Shown in pieces: positions 45,068 through 56,866 of a DNA stretch of 64,000 nt. Under the pieces are notes generated by a model. That model did no database searches. It was not told the DNA's origin and worked only from the letters and a program-made list of their open reading frames with translations. Source of the stretch: Rhodocollybia butyracea (lineage: Eukaryota > Basidiomycota > Agaricomycetes > Agaricales > Omphalotaceae); NCBI GenBank assembly GCA_015501585.1, contig JADNRY010000007.1, positions 558,001 through 622,000 on the forward strand, in the 5' to 3' direction. Positions within the stretch are counted from its first letter, which is position 1, and every line of letters begins with the position of its first letter. The translations under genes and the position numbers were made by a program.

Positions 45068-46372
45068 CTTGCGCACGGAAAGGTCTGGGGACGAAAATTA
45101 GTCTTGAGCGTTGAGAAGCAGAACACGGGTCCGTGAGATTGAATTTGTCAGCTTTACAGCTGTAGAGTGTAAGCGCCTTGAGCGCTTAGTCTAAGGTCAA
45201 GCCTGCACTTTAATTACCAAACACGCTGAGCAAGTTCGGTCAAGCTGGCTGGCCGCTCACGAATTAACTTGGGATTGACTTGGTAACTCTCCGCTCGACT
45301 GGGTACAGCATCTACCCCTTGTACAGACGCGTCAAGTGTTCGACATCGAGGTCTTTCAAGTCGTAGCCCGTACTATGCTCTTCTCAAGCTTGAATTTTGA
45401 TGTTGAAGCCCCCCACCAATCGCCGTCTCGCTGATCTTTATACTCTTCAACCCTACAAGAGAATTTCCACACTAAAAGATGTGCCAAAGCAGTTTCCAAT
45501 TATCTCCCCTACAGCGGCTGACCCTGATGCCATTTTCTCTGGTGGAACAGCTGGAATAGTGTGTGGCATGGTGGAAACTTTCGCTCGATAAACAAATCAT
45601 GTTATTCTTATCAGACCAGCTGAAAAAAAAATGCGAAGATCGTCGTTTCGACTTTGAAACCTACAGTAGTACAAGTAGTGCTGCTGCCTATCAATGGTGG
45701 TGAGTTCAATCAGTGCGAGAGGCCATTAATCATTCAGTATCTTCATACTCGTCCATTGAAGACAAATCTACCTGGTTGATTCCTCCGTTCTTGCAGCACA
45801 AAAGGCAAGGAGCCTAAAGTAATCACTGTGGGGCTCTAGCAGAGCAGGTTTTGCTGTCGCCTGAAAACCCCGCTGTATGACAGCAAGCACTTGGCAGGAA
45901 GGCGAGTTACCAAAGGAAATTGTGGACGACACAATTGAGCTGGCAGCATTCAACAACTTCCAGTCCTAGCAGGATGAAGAGAAATGAATGTGCTGGCACG
46001 CGGTCTGTAATGCCACTCATAGCTCTGTGATCTGGAACAAGGGATGTGGATTTTCAAGGTTTCCACTCAAATCCCCTGTACATGACCTCCATTCTTCGAG
46101 TGCGTTCTCAGACTTTATATGGCTGCTCGAACCTTGTTCGGGCTAGAGAAACCGTTGTCTGCTCAAGTTAGTAGTTGAATTGATACTTCCTCCCTATGCA
46201 AAGTACAGATTCTGCAGCAACCACAAACCAGCATACACGCATACATCTTGTCAAATATCGAAAGTAGTGCAGATTATAACTACAACCGCGAGACGTGCCT
46301 CAAAAAAATGGGTGTTATAAGTAGAGCATTTCGAAATGAAGAATGAACAGAAGGTTTCGTCCTTTTTGCCAA
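45068..46372. other. Gene-poor gap of about 1.3 kb
   Basis: This is the largest gap without a supported gene. It is the upstream region of RPS11 and the 3' side of the DUF1917-like gene. Small open frames (45397-45591 plus, 45768-45956 minus) lack conserved motifs. I see no clear repeat, RNA gene or transposon remnant. Confidence 0.5.
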
Positions 46373-47290
46373 CTACTGATAGTATCTTCTGGGAGAAATA
46401 CCCCAAACGTTCTTTCGATAGATTCCTAAATGCGAATACGCATCTAACTTGAACGCAATCTTCTGCACAATCCCATTCCTCTTCAGATCGTTCCTCAGCC
46501 TGAAAACCTCCCTCTCATCCGAAAAAGCATCCACGTACACGCAAATGGCATGATTGTTATCGCCTTTTTCTACAGAAACCTTCGCGAAACCTCGTTTCCG
46601 ATACAGACAAATTAGCTTGATGATTTCGGCCCAGGCAGTATCTACTCCATCCCGGTCTGTAAAGATGATCCATTTCCCAGATGTGACGTTGTATTCTTGT
46701 GCTAGTTTGTCGAGCGCAGAAGTTGTCAGCGTGATATTACCGTTCTGTCGGTGAGAACGGACGAGATTTTGAAAGGAAGCTTTCATCTCTTCGATACGAG
46801 GAGGGTTTGGATCAATCGTCATGCCTCGATTCACAGCAATCCATTCGCCGTCGCGGAGAGTTGTGCAGCTCGGCCGCCAACGATTGACAAAGGCTTCGAT
46901 ATTCTGACGACTGGAACTATGTGCATCGAAATGGCACGTAATCCATTTATTGACGGTACAGATGGACGGGGTGAAAGAAGGAGATGGAAAACGATCACTG
47001 GGTTGTTCAAGTTCATCGGACTGACACAATACCTACAGAAAGAATCGATAAATAAATAATGAAATGACCTTGTGAGGATGGTTTTCACTTGCATTTGCAC
47101 CGGTTTTCACCAAATTACCCGTTTGTAAGCTCTCGATACGTACGACGACCTTGCTTTGTAGTTTGCTATCATTGGCGTCGTTCATACGCAAACGAGCCTA
47201 GGATTCAACATTGACGCGACTTTAGGAAAGATAGCGGCTATTACATACCACTTGGTTAACAAGAGCCAGTGTTGCAGCGTCCAGATCCAT
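46373..47290 (-). CDS. DUF1917/UPF0696-like (Bles03-type) protein
   Basis: Exon 1 starts at 47290 with MDLDAATLALVNQ, then ARLRMNDANDSKLQSKVVVRIESLQTGNL. The main exon (46373 to about 47010) gives NKWITCHFDAHSSSRQNIEAFVNRW, LRDGEWIAVN, SGKWIIFTDRDGVDTAWAEIIKLI, FAKVSVEKGDNNHAICVYVDAFSDEREVFRLRNDLK and FKLDAYSHLGIYRKNVWGISP. The W(I)IF...W..I, AKVS....H.ICVY and YKxDxYTxxGIYxxN pattern matches the Bles03/C11orf68 family, which has an eIF4E-like fold and no firmly assigned function. The protein is small and soluble, with no targeting signal seen. It is divergent from DNA ligase across about 400 bp that contains no other recognisable exon. Confidence 0.8.
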
Positions 47291-47693
47291 GGCGAAACAA
47301 AGATTTTTTTCTGGAGACCGTGAAAATGAAACTTCGAAAAAGTCCTGGATGGAAGTGATGCGGCTTAAAGCGAGAAGAAGTACCTTTGAGTCAAGACTCA
47401 CCAGTACTCACCTCTCGGATCCACGTGTTTATCACTGCAACGTTGAGGGCACAAAATCACAAAAGCTGGTTTGAACGTGTACTTAATTGAAGGTGCCACT
47501 GCCACTCGATCTTGAGCAGTAGCTAGGTACTAAAAGTGCAAGCTCGGGTCTCAGGGCATAAAATAGAATACTTCGAAAGCCACACTCAGACGCAGAAAAA
47601 AGCAAGCTCATTGCAACAGATGCTACCGCCGTCGCTCGTGGTATACCTGAAGAAACGCGACAAATAATTTGCGCCGGCAACTTAGCAGGTCAC
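47291..47693. other. Divergent promoter region
   Basis: Shared upstream region of the DUF1917-like gene and DNA ligase I. The open frames at 47289-47474 and 47483-47680 have no family features; no element is confidently identified. Confidence 0.45.
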
Positions 47694-50600
47694 ATGTTTC
47701 GCATCTTGTTTCGCGTCGGACATATGGGAAGACAACAGACATTGGGTTTGTTTTCTACTACATCTATCACTCTATTCCTCAAAATCTGGTAGGAAAATTC
47801 ATCGAAATGCCCAAGTCTATGAAACCAGCTCCTCCTCAGCAATCGAATCTACGCGAAATGTGGAAGAAACCAGCCAACACGGACGCGTCAAGGGAAAAAG
47901 CTGTGGAAAATACCGTCAAAAACGAAGATATAGCCATAAAGGTGGACCAGAAGGAAACTAAAACGCGCCCAAGTGACGCAGAAAGCTCGAAACGGAAACA
48001 CGCTGAAGAAACAGGTGCGCCGTTCCTCATTGAGAGACAAGCTCTTTCTTGAACGCAAAGTCTTCTAGTTCGCGCACCAAAGCTGAAGAAGCGGAGAGTA
48101 ATCGACTCTGACGATGAAAGTGTTGTAGATGCCGCGAGTGTTTCCGTTGCTTCAGGTGCTTGAGTCGTTTCATGGTGTGAATATCAAACTCAAGCCTCTA
48201 TACAGAACCAGAAGCATCATCTTCAAAACTTACTCGGATAACTAAATCATCTAAAGCTCCACCTCGTTCATCGTCATCCAAGACTAATGACAAGGCGAAG
48301 GAACTCGAGAAAGATGCTGGTATGGTTGCAGAGGACGGGGCAAGCAGTGCAGACGAAGGAGAAGATGATCTCGATCCCGACGAGGAACTGGAAGAAGAAG
48401 AGCTTGATTCAGGGAAGAAAGATGCGGTCGCCGCCTCGAAAAGGTTTGGTTCCTGCCTACAGTGTTAGTGTCAGAACGTGATTAACTTTTGTTCGCTCAT
48501 AGTGCTTTGGATGCTCTATCAAAGGTCAAGGATGTGGATATCAAGGGCGGATGGAAAGTTGGGGAACCGTAGGCATATCTATCTCGCATGTCTTCACCGT
48601 CTGATATAATTTACATAGAATCCCTTACGCTGCTCTCACTAAAACCTTCTCATTAATTGAGGCAACCACAAAACGACTCGAGAAGACGGCGCTGCTAACG
48701 TCGTTTTTGCTCCTTGTAATTCAACGAAGTTCCAAAAAAGATTCACTGGCACTCCTCGAAGTTGTTTATCTATGCATCAATCGCGTTCGTGTGTCGCGTC
48801 TGTGGATGAGCTTCCGTTCTGACGTGTCTTTCTAGTTGTGCCCAGACTACGTAGGAATAGAACTGGGTATTGGTGAAAGTTTACTCATAAAAGCCATATC
48901 CGAGTCCACTGGTCGAAGCTCTGCCACTATCAAAGCAGACTTGAAGAAAGAAGGTGACTTGGGACTGGTTGCGATGGTAAGCCAAGCCACTTGGGCGTTG
49001 TTGACACTCATGGGTTTGCGCACAGAACTCCAAGAATAGTCAAAAAACCCTTTTCAAACCGAAGCCGCTGAATGTAGCATTTGTTTTCAAGAATCTACGT
49101 GATATTGCTCAGAGTACCGGACACTCGGTTTGTGGTCGATTCAGTTTCTGTAGTACCGTTATTAATAGTTTAGCTGAACCAGTCTCAAGCGAAAAAGGTC
49201 TCAATTATCACGAAACTTTTGGCCGCTTGCCAGGACTTTGAGGCCAAATACATCGTTCGTAGTTTAGAAGGCAAGCTTCGTATCGGCAACGCCGAACGAT
49301 CAGTCCTCGTAGCATTAGCCCACGCTGCGGTACTTGCGGAACATGAAAAAGGTGTGTTGTTGGGTTTACACTTATCCTTCGGGAATGAAAATCTTTCCAG
49401 CTGGTAAAAAGTGGAGCACAGAGAAGCTCGCCACGAGATTGGAGGAGGGTGCTAATAGCATGAAATCAGTGTATAGGTGCGTCCAATTTTGCGGAACTCT
49501 TTTGGTTGATGTTCATCGTATTGGATCACAGCGAACTACCCAGTTATGACGAGGTCATCCCGGCTTTGCTCGAGCACGGTATCGCCGACCTTCGTGATCA
49601 CTGCAAGCTCACTCCTGGTGTTCCCCTGAAACCCATGTTGGCTAAACCAACCAAGGCGATAGGCGAGGTACTGGATAGGTTTGAAGGCAAACGGTTTACT
49701 TGTGAATACAAGTATGACGGCGAACGTGCTCAGGTGAGACGCGTGATATCCATTGCAAGACCTTAGTTTTTAGATTGGCATCTTAGGTTCACAAGTTACC
49801 TGATGGTTCCGTTAGCGTGTTCAGCCGAAATTCTGAGGACATGAGTAAAAAGTATCCTGATCTGGTGGAGCAGCTACCCAAGGCTAGTAGTAACCACTGT
49901 TATGACGCTGCCTGTACTAAATTTCGTTTCCGCAGTGTATCAAAGACTCTACGAAATCCTTCGTGCTCGATGCAGAGGCTGTAGCGTTTGACCGTTCCAC
50001 CAACAAGCTCATGCCTTTCCAGGAGCTAAGTAAAAGAAAGCGAAAAGATGTTAAAGTCGAGGATATTCAGGTCCGGGTGTGCCTGTTTGCATTCGATCTT
50101 TTATACCTTAATGGAGAGGTAGGTTCTATAGATGTAATTATCTGTTATCCTGCTAACACGCTCTCTTTGTAGCCTCTACTTCATAAAACGCTCGACGAGC
50201 GGCGCAAGTTATTGCGCGAGCACTTTAATCCAGTACCTGGCGAATTCGATTTCGCCAAATCGTCTGATGGCGAGACTGTCGATGAAATTCAAGCTTTCTT
50301 GGAAGAGAGTGTGAAAGATGGATGTGAAGGCCTTATGGTAAAAATGCTGGTAACTGACGCAAGTTACTATGAGCCTAGCAGACGTAGTGTCAACTGGTTG
50401 AAGGTACTGATCTTCTTCGTATGTTTCAAACAATTACTCATTTATGTTATAGCTCAAGAAAGACTACCTTGCTGGTGTGGGCGACTCGCTCGACCTCGTC
50501 GTCGTCGGTGGATACTACGGAAAAGGCAAACGGACGAACGTTTACGGCGCCTTCCTGCTAGCCTGTTACGATGAGAGCTCGGAGGAATATCAGACAATTT

Positions 50601-51081
50601 GCAAAATTGGTACAGGATTTTCAGAAGAGATGCTGCAGTCGCATTATGACGTTCTGAAGCCTCTCGAACTTGGGAACGTCAGAGGCGACGTGAAGGTTGG
50701 TGGGGCAAAACCAGATGTCTGGTTTGAACCGCAGGTGGTTTGGGAGGTACTGACAGCGGACCTGAGTCTGAGTCCTATTTATACAGCTGCCCAAGGATTA
50801 GTGAGCGCAGTTTGGCTGAGTATCCCTTTGCGATACTGAGCATTTTTGACAGGCCGATGAAAGAGGGATATCATTGAGGTTTCCTCGTTTCATACGTATA
50901 CGTGATGATAAATCTGCGGACGATGCAACTGGACCAGACCAGGTGAGTTTTTACATCTTGAGTTCCAAGCATCGATTTCTGATTTGAATAACAGATTGCG
51001 GAAATGTACGAGCGACAGGCACTAGCGGCCGTCAGTGGGAAGAAGAAGAAAGGTGGAGACGATGATGATGGATTCTGGTGA
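47694..51081 (+). CDS. CDC9: DNA ligase I (ATP-dependent; nuclear and possibly mitochondrial forms)
   Basis: The ligase core is clear. [19 protein letters not shown] leads to [18 protein letters not shown] with the KYDGER adenylation lysine, followed by [64 protein letters not shown] and [25 protein letters not shown]. The C-terminus is [13 protein letters not shown]. The DNA-binding domain upstream includes [21 protein letters not shown] and [15 protein letters not shown]. The nuclear form should start at 47807 ([21 protein letters not shown]), where QxxLxxMW resembles a PCNA-binding box. An upstream ATG at 47694, spliced across 47746-47792, gives [20 protein letters not shown] in frame. That sequence is a plausible mitochondrial presequence, as in yeast Cdc9. 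It joins Okazaki fragments and completes excision repair. The gene is very intron-rich. Confidence 0.95.
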
Positions 51082-51139
51082 TTGTTGTACGATAAGACAG
51101 AAAACAAAAAACGCTCGTCACGCATAAGTCTGAACTGAT

Positions 51140-52420
51140 TCACAATCTTTTTGACTTGAGCACCTTCTCTGTACTAGTCACGAACCCATAGCTCTGCATG
51201 AAGATGAGTAATCTGAAGGGAGGACTGACGCTGGACTCACATTTCCGGCATTGTATATAACATTCTCATACCCGCCCTCGGGGATGTGGTGGCAGTGGCG
51301 TCCTTTGGAGAATTAGGCTGACCTCCACAAAGGACAAGGCTGTAGAAATACATACCTCGAGCATTATACAGTCGTATCCTTTGTAATAAGCATCGATGTA
51401 TGTTCCAAGGACACACTGGAAGGACGAAACAATGAGACAGAGCCGGAGGTCTTAGAATGGAGGAAGCCAACCTGGTCTGCATTTACCTATAGGGAGTCGT
51501 AAATATCATTAGTATGTATCGCCGGAGTCTCATGTCTGAAGTACCCCTGCGAAAAAGATTGTTCGGGTCCCATTTTCTTTGAGGAAATTTTCGAGCAGTC
51601 CTTGATCCCAGAGGCCGCTCATTCTGTAGGATGAACAGTAAATTACACGGCCAAATATGATGATAATACTCTTGCCTGTTCTTATGTATCCAGACGTCTG
51701 ATCCTTTGTCCCGGCCCTCCTCATACAGCCCTTGCAATGGGCCATACAAATCGGAATTCTTCTCGCCTCGCATAAGAAGTTTACCAAAGTCCCCGGGTAG
51801 CGCAGATCCAAAGCCTCCGCCTCGAGGGGAAGTGTGCTTTGAGAACCCTCTGATGAGGGCGGGGGGGATAGTACTAAGCTCGGTGACGGTTAAACCCCAG
51901 TTTCTGAGTAGATACTAAAGAGTAAGCAAAACGATAGGTGGATTAAAAGTGATACCCACACCCAAAGTACCTTGACATTATTTTCTCTTAGAAACGGTAC
52001 CACCTTCATCAACGGATCGACACAAGCCAATCCCTTAGGATGTTCCCTGAGATCCTTGTGCAAAAAGAAATTCTGCATATCAATTATCACTACCGCAGTC
52101 TTCTCAGTGTCCACACGGATAGTCCTATTACCCGAAACGGGCACTTCCAGTTGTCCGGGAAGCAGAGTGGGTGTTATCGTAGCACCAGTTTCAAAGATAT
52201 CCTGGGAACCAGGCTGGTCAGGGCCGATATTGAGCTGCTTCTCTGCGGAGCGTTTGAGCTCGGCCAGGTGTGTAGAGCGAGAGAGATCAATCAAGCCGTT
52301 AGGATATTCGACCCAAAAATTGTTGGACGTTGGGTCACCATATTCGATAGCGTGGGGCACAAGAGGACGAGAGGTCATGCCGAGGATTGGTGTATCGTAT
52401 TTCGCAGCAAGTTCAGACAT
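51140..52420 (-). CDS. Isochorismatase-like cysteine hydrolase
   Basis: The start at 52420 gives MSELAAKYDTPILGMTSRPLV. A long N-terminal part precedes the catalytic core TEKTAVVIIDMQNFFLHKDL, with the catalytic Asp of IDMQ, then VVPFLRENNVKVLWV. NWGLTVTELSTIPPALIRGF, SDVWIHKNRMSGLWDQGLLENFLKENGTRTIFFAGV and NADQCVLGTYIDAYYKGYDCIM follow, with the catalytic Cys of DQCVLGT, and LEDTTATTSPRAGYENVIYNAGN. A last intron leads to SYGFVTSTEKVLKSKRL and a stop at 51140-51142. The family cleaves C-N or C-O bonds of small molecules such as isochorismate or carbamoyl compounds. The N-terminal extension of about 90 residues is typical of a fungal subgroup with unknown substrate. It converges on DNA ligase with only 58 bp between stops. 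Confidence 0.88.
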
Positions 52421-52706
52421 TCACTTGGGGGGCGGAAGAGGAGAAGAGAGAGAAAGACAGTAGAATGATATCCCATATTGACAGATTAGCGTGAGGAGAA
52501 CTTATCTCAAAGAGTATGCACACGAGGCATGTCCCTCGGAGGGCGCCATACGTGAGAGTTCAAGTTGGATCACCTGCGCAGAGACGGAAGAATCCCGGAC
52601 GAAAGTGAGAAACGATGATGAATAAAATACTTGACTCAAGTGCGATTTTCAAATGACCCAATAAAATTAATATATATATCTGGTCAGTATAAGTAGATGT
52701 GGGATT

Positions 52707-53342
52707 CTAGTGTTTCCGATCCTTGTCCTGAGCTGCGCTAACAGCCTCTGTGACTGATGTTTTGGCGTCTGTTGCCGCTTCTTCTGCAATACCGGTCAAA
52801 CCCAACTTGCGTTCCCGTCCACCTCTGTTCCAATACTCGTTAAATCGATAGAGCTGTACCGACTGTGCGGAGAGATTTGTTAAATGGCACGCGAGGAGGA
52901 GGTAATTCCGGGGCTGAACACGCCATGCTGAACGAATAATTGTGGTCAGTTATTGTTTGGAAAGCAGTCACCCAGTGACGAACCAAAACGGGAGAATGTG
53001 GCTCTGCGTATCGTAGATTCGTATTAGCATAGCTATGAAGGTCGCAAGAGTAAGATAACACACGAATAGCAAGCTAAAGCAGTGGTCATAGTGCCTGATA
53101 TAACTTCTTCATCTTTACTCAAGTCGGCCAAGGCAGCAAGCGGAAGACCCCAGTTTGCGAGCTGACCGAGGTGAACGATGAATATTGGGTGAAATAATCG
53201 AGGTGAAAGTGACTCACAGGACCCCAGAAATGAGTGCCTTTGAAGTAAGGTTATTTGTGAACATCTAGTACAGTATTTTGAACATACTCATCAAGTATTC
53301 ACGACTTGCAGGAGAGCGCAACCATGCCATAAATGCTGACAT
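52707..53342 (-). CDS. MPC1: Mitochondrial pyruvate carrier subunit MPC1
   Basis: The start at 53342 gives [39 protein letters not shown], with the conserved Tyr-Phe-x-STHFWGP(x)ANWG(x)P motif of MPC1. [19 protein letters not shown], an [20 protein letters not shown] segment and [13 protein letters not shown] follow. These are the three short helices of the inner-membrane carrier that works as a heterodimer with MPC2. The tail [20 protein letters not shown] is a charged helical extension ending QDKDRKH. Small exons separated by five introns explain why no single reading frame covers the protein. The next gene, on the opposite strand, starts about 280 bp away. Confidence 0.9.
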
Positions 53343-53625
53343 GGTGAAAGAAATGGATGAAGAAGTAGGTGTGCCGATATTTTTCACGTCAGCCGAGATG
53401 ACCACACGGTTCCAACGTTTTGAGACCCGCACAGCTCTTTTTGACTATCCACGATGATCTTCACTGCGCCGAATTTATTAATTTTCATTTCTTTACTCTG
53501 AACAAAAAAAGAAAAAACATGGAAATTTTTTCTGGAAAAGGACCGGCAACACGGTGCGCGCTTCTCGGTGTTGCCGCGGCCATGAGGTCTTTTGCTTTTC
53601 ACATCGACAATCTCAAGGTGAAAAC

Positions 53626-55003
53626 ATGCAGCAATACTATAATTCCTATCCCTCACAGCCAAATTATTACAATGCTGCCTACGATGGTGCAGGGCCTTGG
53701 AATAATTATACACCTTATCCTCAACAGCCTCAGCCACCACCAATGCAATGGGGCTCTACTCCTTATGCTCAAAACTCTGGACTCCCCCTCCGATGCAGAT
53801 GCAGTCTGGTACTGCGCCTATACCCACCGGCCATCGATCAAACCATAAACGCAGAGCCACTACTCCTGCCAAAAACCCTGCTTTGAAATCTGCGTTAAAG
53901 CAAAATGGCATGCCGCAGCCTTCTGCACCTGCACCTCTCCAGAGAAAGAGAGCTACTTCGTTTTCGAAACAAAACAACTACAGTACTGGAATGCCAGCAC
54001 CGGCAGATTACACTAGTACCTTCAATAATCATGGTTTTCAGCTACAAGAAGACGAATCCGGTTTGCTTTTTTCTCCGGCTCTTATCACCAGGTACCTGAT
54101 GTTCTCTTGATCAGCGTACATGTTTGTATCCTTTCACGGGAACAATGAACTGCATATTGAAAACCTCGCTCACAAAGCTATGGAAGAAATAAGGAAGGAA
54201 ATATTTGGTCTGTGGCCAAATGGGCTTGTGTTGGATGAACTAGAGAACACTCAATGGCGAGTGCGGTTCATAAATTCCCCTTGGTCTCTCCGAGATGAAA
54301 ATGTTGAGTGGTAAGTTGTTGACTCGTCCTGGTGCTCGCCGATGTTGATTGGTTTCCCAAGGGCTTGGAGAATGCTAGTAAAGCTTTTCACGTTGTTCGA
54401 GGAACGAGTACGTCCTGCTCGGAGTTGTCATCCGTAGTTGCTTATATGACGTAGGGCTTTTCATACAACACTACCCTTGACATTGGAACTCCGGTACGAG
54501 TTTAATACCAGATCGTCCATTCCCATACTAAATCATCCGACAGAGTCCTCGTCTTCATTTCATGGCTACTCAGCCATCGATCTGCAAATTTTTCATTGCT
54601 ACAATCACGAATCATGGACGGACCTTCACTATCGTCAACCCCCTATAGAAGTTTCCCGGGATCTTACCGCTGGACTGCAAACTGCTCTCCCAGGCCATAT
54701 ATCCAAAGACGATTTGGGTAAACTGGGAGAAACTCCCTTGCGTACTGTAGAGCTAAGGAAGCGCACTTATGGTATTTATTATAGCGTACCCATGACCGTT
54801 TCACTACTAACCTTCTGTCAGGGAGTTCAGAAATCAGTTGCAACCAGTTTCATTGCCAATTATTTCGTATACTCGATAACATTGGATATATGCTGTGCGC
54901 CACTTTACCAATGGCTCGCAGAGGTCCTTTATCCTCGATCGGTTTCGGACCGAAGCAAGAACTCCTTGTCTTCAAGTCGAACACGAGCTCACCTGTGTAC
55001 TGA
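53626..55003 (+). CDS. Unrecognised fungal protein with Tyr/Pro/Gln-rich N-terminus
   Basis: I do not recognise a named family. The start at 53626 gives MQQYYNSYPSQPNYYNAAYD, a low-complexity Tyr/Pro/Gln region. A basic linker (HRSNHKRRATTPAKNPALKSALK) and QRKRATSFSKQNNYS follow. A compact folded-looking region comes next: MFVSFHGNNELHIENLAHKAMEEIRKEIFGLWPNGLVLDELENTQWRVRF, then FTLFEERGFSYNTTLDIGTP. After another intron comes FHGYSAIDLQIFHCYNHESW, then a C-terminal exon with FRILDNIGYMLCATLPMARRGPLSSIGFGPKQELLVFKSNTSSPVY. The WPNG, DxxGYxLCATLPMARRGP and P(K/R)(Q/R)ELLVFK elements recur in fungal hypothetical proteins as I remember them, but no function is assigned. It has no signal peptide and no membrane helix. 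It converges on IPP isomerase. Confidence 0.65.
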
Positions 55004-55101
55004 CATGTCATTTCTCTTCTGGGTTTATCGTCGCTCTTGTACTTGTGTGCTGTATCTTTTTATATCCCTTCTACTATCTCTGTAGCCTTATGTACTATAT
55101 A

Positions 55102-56020
55102 CTACATCTTCACGACCTTGGATCCATCTACGATTCCTGCGAGGCTTTTCGCAGCGACTTTGCCATCAGCGCCTTTGCGAAGCAACAGCTCGTCCCACCA
55201 ACCGAACAAAAAGTCCCGAGCGATGAGTTTGAACCAGGGAGTGAAGGAGTTGTCTGTGGGTCCATGACATGATATGAGAATTTGGGCATGAGCTCGGAAT
55301 CAATGTGGACACGCACCTGTTTCCTCGAACATGGCTTGTAATTCAGCCTTGTCGACGTATTTGTGGTCACAAATCTCGTTTTCGTTCGGGTTGACGGTAA
55401 CATCGGCGGTGATGAACAGAATGTAGTCCACTAGATTTACATCGATTAAGCCGTATATTAGTCCAAAGGTAAGAGTATTACCTTCATGTTCTCCCCACAT
55501 CCCACTCGATGGTGCCAAGTAATGAATTCGCGTCAGATATTGGAACTCATCGACTGGAGTTTGACTTTGCGGGATCCCGAGCTCATGTTCGAGTTTTCTC
55601 GAAGCAGCCACCCGTACGCCGAGCTGGTCCTTTTCGACCTTTTCCGCTTCGAAATCATCTAAAGGGTGCGAGCAACAGGTGTTTGTCCACATGTTCGGAA
55701 AAGTGATCTTTTCCGGCGCACGCTTCTGGAGGAGAAGCTTGCCATCGGAGGGACGAAAAACAAAGGCAGAAAAAGCACGATGAAGGAGACCCTTGTTGAT
55801 GTTCTCCATTAAATGACCTGCCAAATTTCTTGGATTAACACTTGGACAACATAGATTGAGATGATGTACATGTTTTCTTGTCCATTGCTCCGAGCGCATT
55901 GTCGTTTTCATCGACGAGGATACATCTCTCATCCATAAGTTTGGATTGTACGGGATCGTAGCCAGAAAGATCGATGCTGGTAAGAGCAGCCTGGGCAGCA
56001 AGAACAGCAGGAGAAGACAT
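55102..56020 (-). CDS. IDI1: Isopentenyl-diphosphate delta-isomerase (type I)
   Basis: The start at 56020 gives [22 protein letters not shown], then [26 protein letters not shown]. The Nudix-fold core is [47 protein letters not shown] (active-site Cys in TNTCCSHP, His metal ligand), [12 protein letters not shown] and [21 protein letters not shown] (catalytic Glu). [30 protein letters not shown] follows. The last exon encodes [22 protein letters not shown] and ends GSKVVKM at 55102-55104. It interconverts IPP and DMAPP, feeding sterol and other isoprenoid synthesis. It is probably cytosolic; no presequence is seen. Confidence 0.95.
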
Positions 56021-56866
56021 TGGACGCCGATGTTGTGGATGTTGTGTGGAAGAGAATAAAGGAAATGCCAGACCGATACGAGGTCGTATCAGTGGGGAAA
56101 TAATTCGCTGCAGAGTGGTAGTTAAAAGACCTGGGTCTTAACGAAATGAGACCATCCCTGCAAAAATTATTTCGTTGTTTTCGGATTGATCGGACGGGGT
56201 AAGCGCGTCTTTTTTCAGCGTAACTTTTCACCCCGCGCTACCGCGTTTAACTTCGGCCGTGTTCCCTCTTTCCAGTAGCCAGACAGATTGCAACTCGTTC
56301 AACAAGATATCCAGCAAAGTAGTAGTAAAATTGTTTTAAGGCTTTGTTTGCCAGTTGAGCACTTGGGTGAATTCGTGGCGTTGACATCTGCAAGACAACA
56401 CAAATGAACCCTTCTAACTTTAGAAATTGCATACATCCTCATACATCGGAGCAGCATCAACAAGTTCACACAGGATTATGGGAAACTGTCCACTTTCCTT
56501 CCCATGATCTCCTCTGACCTGTTGAGGAAACGGACCAACTCACCTGCTACTTTAATTTATCACCGGTGGTTACTCGTTTGGTGTAACTTCATTTGACATG
56601 GGCAGCTATTATATTGACCTGCGGACTTTCCATGGCTCACCATTGATCTCCGATCTGCTTTCATACCATTTCATTTCTTAGCTGACTCTATATATTGGAA
56701 CGCGCGCGCAGGATGTGGTGAACAGCAACAAACTCGAATAGTGCCTCTGAGCCTTCTTCATTTCTCCAAGTTCTTCCGTACATGCTTGATCAAACAACAG
56801 CGAGCATAGGCATGTGCCTGTAATAACGACACTAATTTGTACGTAGTATCAATGCATGAGAGATAA
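56021..56866. other. Intergenic gap of about 850 bp
   Basis: Upstream region of IPP isomerase and 3' region of the Rec8-like gene. No exon, repeat or RNA gene is recognised. Confidence 0.5.

Noticed and set aside
45397..45591. Small plus-strand frame of 64 residues
   Set aside because: No conserved motif, no splice partners and no promoter-like context; it could occur by chance.
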